The translations under genes were made by a program, and so were the position numbers. The notes beneath the pieces were generated by a model. That model searched no databases. It was not told the DNA's origin and was given only the letters and a program-made list of their open reading frames with translations. DNA of 14,879 nt from Bacteroidales bacterium UBA6828 (lineage in GTDB: Bacteria; Bacteroidota; Bacteroidia; Bacteroidales; Paludibacteraceae). Where the stretch lies: assembly GCA_002452095.1 (NCBI GenBank), contig DKEG01000008.1, positions 3,489-18,367 on the forward strand, in the 5' to 3' direction. The first letter of the stretch is position 1; each line of letters starts with the position of its first letter. Of the stretch, positions 13,388-14,879 are shown piece by piece.

Positions 13388-14398
13388 TTAGCCGTTAACT
13401 TTTGCCATGTGGGCGATGAGGTCGAGGACTTTGTTGGAGTAACCGATCTCGTTGTCGTACCAAGAGATAACTTTTACGAAAGTATCTGTGAGGTAAACAC
13501 CGGCGTTAGCATCGAAGATAGATGTCAGTTTGCATCCGAGGAAGTCGCTCGAAACCACTGCATCCTCGGTATAACCGAGTACACCTTTGAGTTCGCCTTC
13601 GCTAGCCTCTTTCATAGCAGCGCAGATGTCCTCTTTGGTAGCGGGTTTAGCCAGGTTGGCAGTAAGGTCAACCACCGAAACATCGAGAGTAGGAACACGC
13701 ATCGAGATACCGGTCAGTTTGCCGTTGAGTTCAGGAATAACTTTACCTACAGCCTTAGCAGCACCGGTAGAAGACGGAATGATGTTGCCCGAAGCAGCAC
13801 GGCCACCGCGCCAGTCTTTCATAGACGGACCGTCAACGGTTTTCTGTGTAGCGGTAGTAGAGTGAACGGTAGTCATAAGACCGTTAACGATACCGAATTT
13901 GTCGTTGAGGACCTTAGCGATAGGAGCCAAGCAGTTGGTAGTGCAGGAAGCGTTGGAAACGAACTGTGTACCTTTAACATAGGTTTTCTCGTTAACACCG
14001 CAAACGAACATAGGAGTGTCGTCCTTGGACGGAGCGGACATAACTACGTATTTGGCACCGGCGTTGATGTGCGCCTGTGCTTTCTCTTTGGTAAGGAAGA
14101 GACCGGTGGACTCTACGACATACTCTGCGCCAACCTCGTTCCAAGCGAGTTCGTTAGGATCTTTGCAAGCGGTTACACGGATAGCCTTACCGTTGACGAT
14201 AAGTTTGCTATTCTCCACATCAGCCTCGATAGTACCTTCGAATGCACCGTGCATGGTGTCATACTTGAGCATATAAGCCAAATAATCAACAGGGCAAAGG
14301 TCGTTGATACCAACGATCTCGATGTCGTTACGAGTCTGGGCAGCACGGAAGACGAAACGTCCGATACGGCCAAAACCATTAATACCTACTTTTGTCAT
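13388..14398 (-). CDS. gapA: Type I glyceraldehyde-3-phosphate dehydrogenase
   Basis: This 336-residue enzyme oxidises and phosphorylates glyceraldehyde 3-phosphate to 1,3-bisphosphoglycerate with reduction of NAD+, in central glycolysis in the cytosol. The nucleotide-binding fold begins at once with INGFGRIGR (6-14), and D33 in GINDL indicates NAD+ rather than NADP+ use. The active site is ASCTTNCLAP (150-159) with catalytic Cys152, and the partner His179 lies in TTVHS. The phosphate-site block STGAAKAVGKV and the terminal WYDNEIGYSNKV are intact, and length is standard for the family. It has its own promoter (14479-14510) and terminator (13319-13347), so it is a monocistronic housekeeping gene unconnected to the Ter cluster. 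Confidence 0.98.
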   Translation of the reverse strand: MTKVGINGFGRIGRFVFRAAQTRNDIEIVGINDLCPVDYLAYMLKYDTMHGAFEGTIEADVENSKLIVNGKAIRVTACKDPNELAWNEVGAEYVVESTGLFLTKEKAQAHINAGAKYVVMSAPSKDDTPMFVCGVNEKTYVKGTQFVSNASCTTNCLAPIAKVLNDKFGIVNGLMTTVHSTTATQKTVDGPSMKDWRGGRAASGNIIPSSTGAAKAVGKVIPELNGKLTGISMRVPTLDVSVVDLTANLAKPATKEDICAAMKEASEGELKGVLGYTEDAVVSSDFLGCKLTSIFDANAGVYLTDTFVKVISWYDNEIGYSNKVLDLIAHMAKVNG

Positions 14399-14478
14399 AA
14401 TCGTATTAAATTAAATAGTTGTTAGTTTCATTTTACAATGTGCAATACATAATGATGCACCATTATCCTTTCGGGCTG

Positions 14479-14510
14479 CAAAATTACGTCTTTTTTACGG
14501 AATACAGAAA
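14479..14510 (-). promoter_or_regulatory. Bacteroidota-type promoter of gapA
   Basis: On the minus strand TAATTTTG (14486-14479) matches the -7 box TAnnTTTG. TTTC at 14510-14507 stands in for the -33 TTTG, 20 bp upstream. Transcription would begin near 14472, giving a leader of about 74 nt before the gapA ATG. Confidence 0.7.
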
Positions 14511-14879
14511 TTTTGCCGTTATTATCTGTATTTTGTCAGTTAGGTTTTGCAAAAAAAGAGGGTTGCGGAAATGATGTATATTTTTTGCATAATTTGTATA
14601 AAAATGGTGTATATTATGCATACAAAGGCGGCTTATCAGCCCCTCAAAAGGGCGATTTACCCGGCAGTTGACACCAGGGGTCTCCTATGCCGCAAGCGGC
14701 AAGAAAAAAAATGGAAGAAAATAAAACACAAGTTACTCTTTGACGACGCGAGACGACAAGGAGTTCTACTCAGCCCACAGGGCTTCGTTTTCGCTACGAA
14801 AGCACCCCATTAAGCCCGAGGGCTTAATGGGGACCCCGCAGGCACTCAGTGCGCATAGGCGCACCTGCCTTACGCTTCA
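14511..14879. other. Non-coding, hairpin-rich region at the right edge
   Basis: No convincing gene is seen in these 369 bases; an 88-codon plus-strand ORF here was rejected. The left half (to about 14630) is AT-rich. From 14641 the sequence becomes a chain of hairpins: 14641-14652 (4 bp), 14688-14701 (TGCCGC/GCGGCA, 6 bp), 14772-14784 (AGCCC/GGGCT), 14789-14801 (TTTCG/CGAAA), 14805-14832 (13 bp) and 14838-14868 (GCAGG/CCTGC enclosing GTGCGC/GCGCAC). From 14772 to 14868 nearly every base can pair. A GACGAC direct repeat spaced by GCGA is at about 14741-14756. Nature unknown: an interspersed repeat, a structured RNA or part of a mobile element whose rest is outside. Confidence 0.55.
14805..14832. 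repeat. Perfect 13-bp inverted repeat with 2-nt centre
   Basis: CCCCATTAAGCCC and GGGCTTAATGGGG are exact reverse complements around GA. No U-tract follows on either strand, so an ordinary intrinsic terminator is unlikely. Confidence 0.75.

Noticed and set aside
13409..14425. 338-codon plus-strand ORF opposite gapA
   Set aside because: It is an antisense shadow of the highly codon-biased gapA gene. The GAPDH reading frame is unambiguous.
14547..14813. 88-codon plus-strand ORF at the right edge
   Set aside because: The product is basic and without family features, it runs through several hairpins, and no good promoter is seen. A real small gene is not excluded but unsupported.

Overview
The window reads as chromosomal DNA of a member of the Bacteroidales (phylum Bacteroidota). 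Two upstream regions carry the promoter layout of that phylum (-33 TTTG or TTTC, 20 bp, then -7 TAnnTTTG), and the protein families and the lack of strong Shine-Dalgarno sites fit. I cannot resolve genus. All thirteen supported genes lie on the minus strand; plus-strand ORFs are shadows.

Layout in transcription order (right to left). Positions 14511-14879 hold no convincing gene but a dense run of GC-rich hairpins. gapA (14398-13388) has its own promoter and ends in a tandem hairpin region with an intrinsic terminator. A 509-bp intergenic region (12879-13387) follows. It contains a promoter, a perfect 13-bp inverted repeat sitting between its -33 and -7 boxes (a likely operator), and a nested, highly base-paired leader of about 140 nt. 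Then comes a tightly packed Ter-type cluster: two TerD-family proteins, three TerY-type vWA proteins (the last with a Cys-rich TerY-C tail), a PP2C phosphatase, a protein kinase-like protein with zinc ribbon and FHA-like tail, a DUF805 membrane protein, and a GYF-like/PrsW-like membrane protease. A PMCA-type calcium P-type ATPase and a small membrane protein follow at 34-bp and 21-bp gaps. A membrane-anchored DNA/RNA non-specific endonuclease lies 126 bp further on and may be transcribed separately.

How the genes may work together: the vWA-phosphatase-kinase set is the known 'TerY-P' type signalling triad of tellurite/stress-response (Ter) loci. TerD proteins are calcium-binding. No TerA, TerB, TerC or TerZ is visible. 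In their place the cluster carries membrane proteins (DUF805, PrsW-like protease, Ca2+ ATPase, small 3-TM protein). My inference is a calcium- or envelope-stress phosphosignalling system with intramembrane proteolysis and Ca2+ export as outputs. The sequence supports the gene content and the tight spacing directly; the common pathway is a hypothesis.

Most unusual items: the GYF-PrsW fusion coupled to DUF805, the operator-like palindrome plus structured leader upstream of the first terD, the 15-bp inverted repeat between two terY paralogues, and the hairpin cluster at the right edge.
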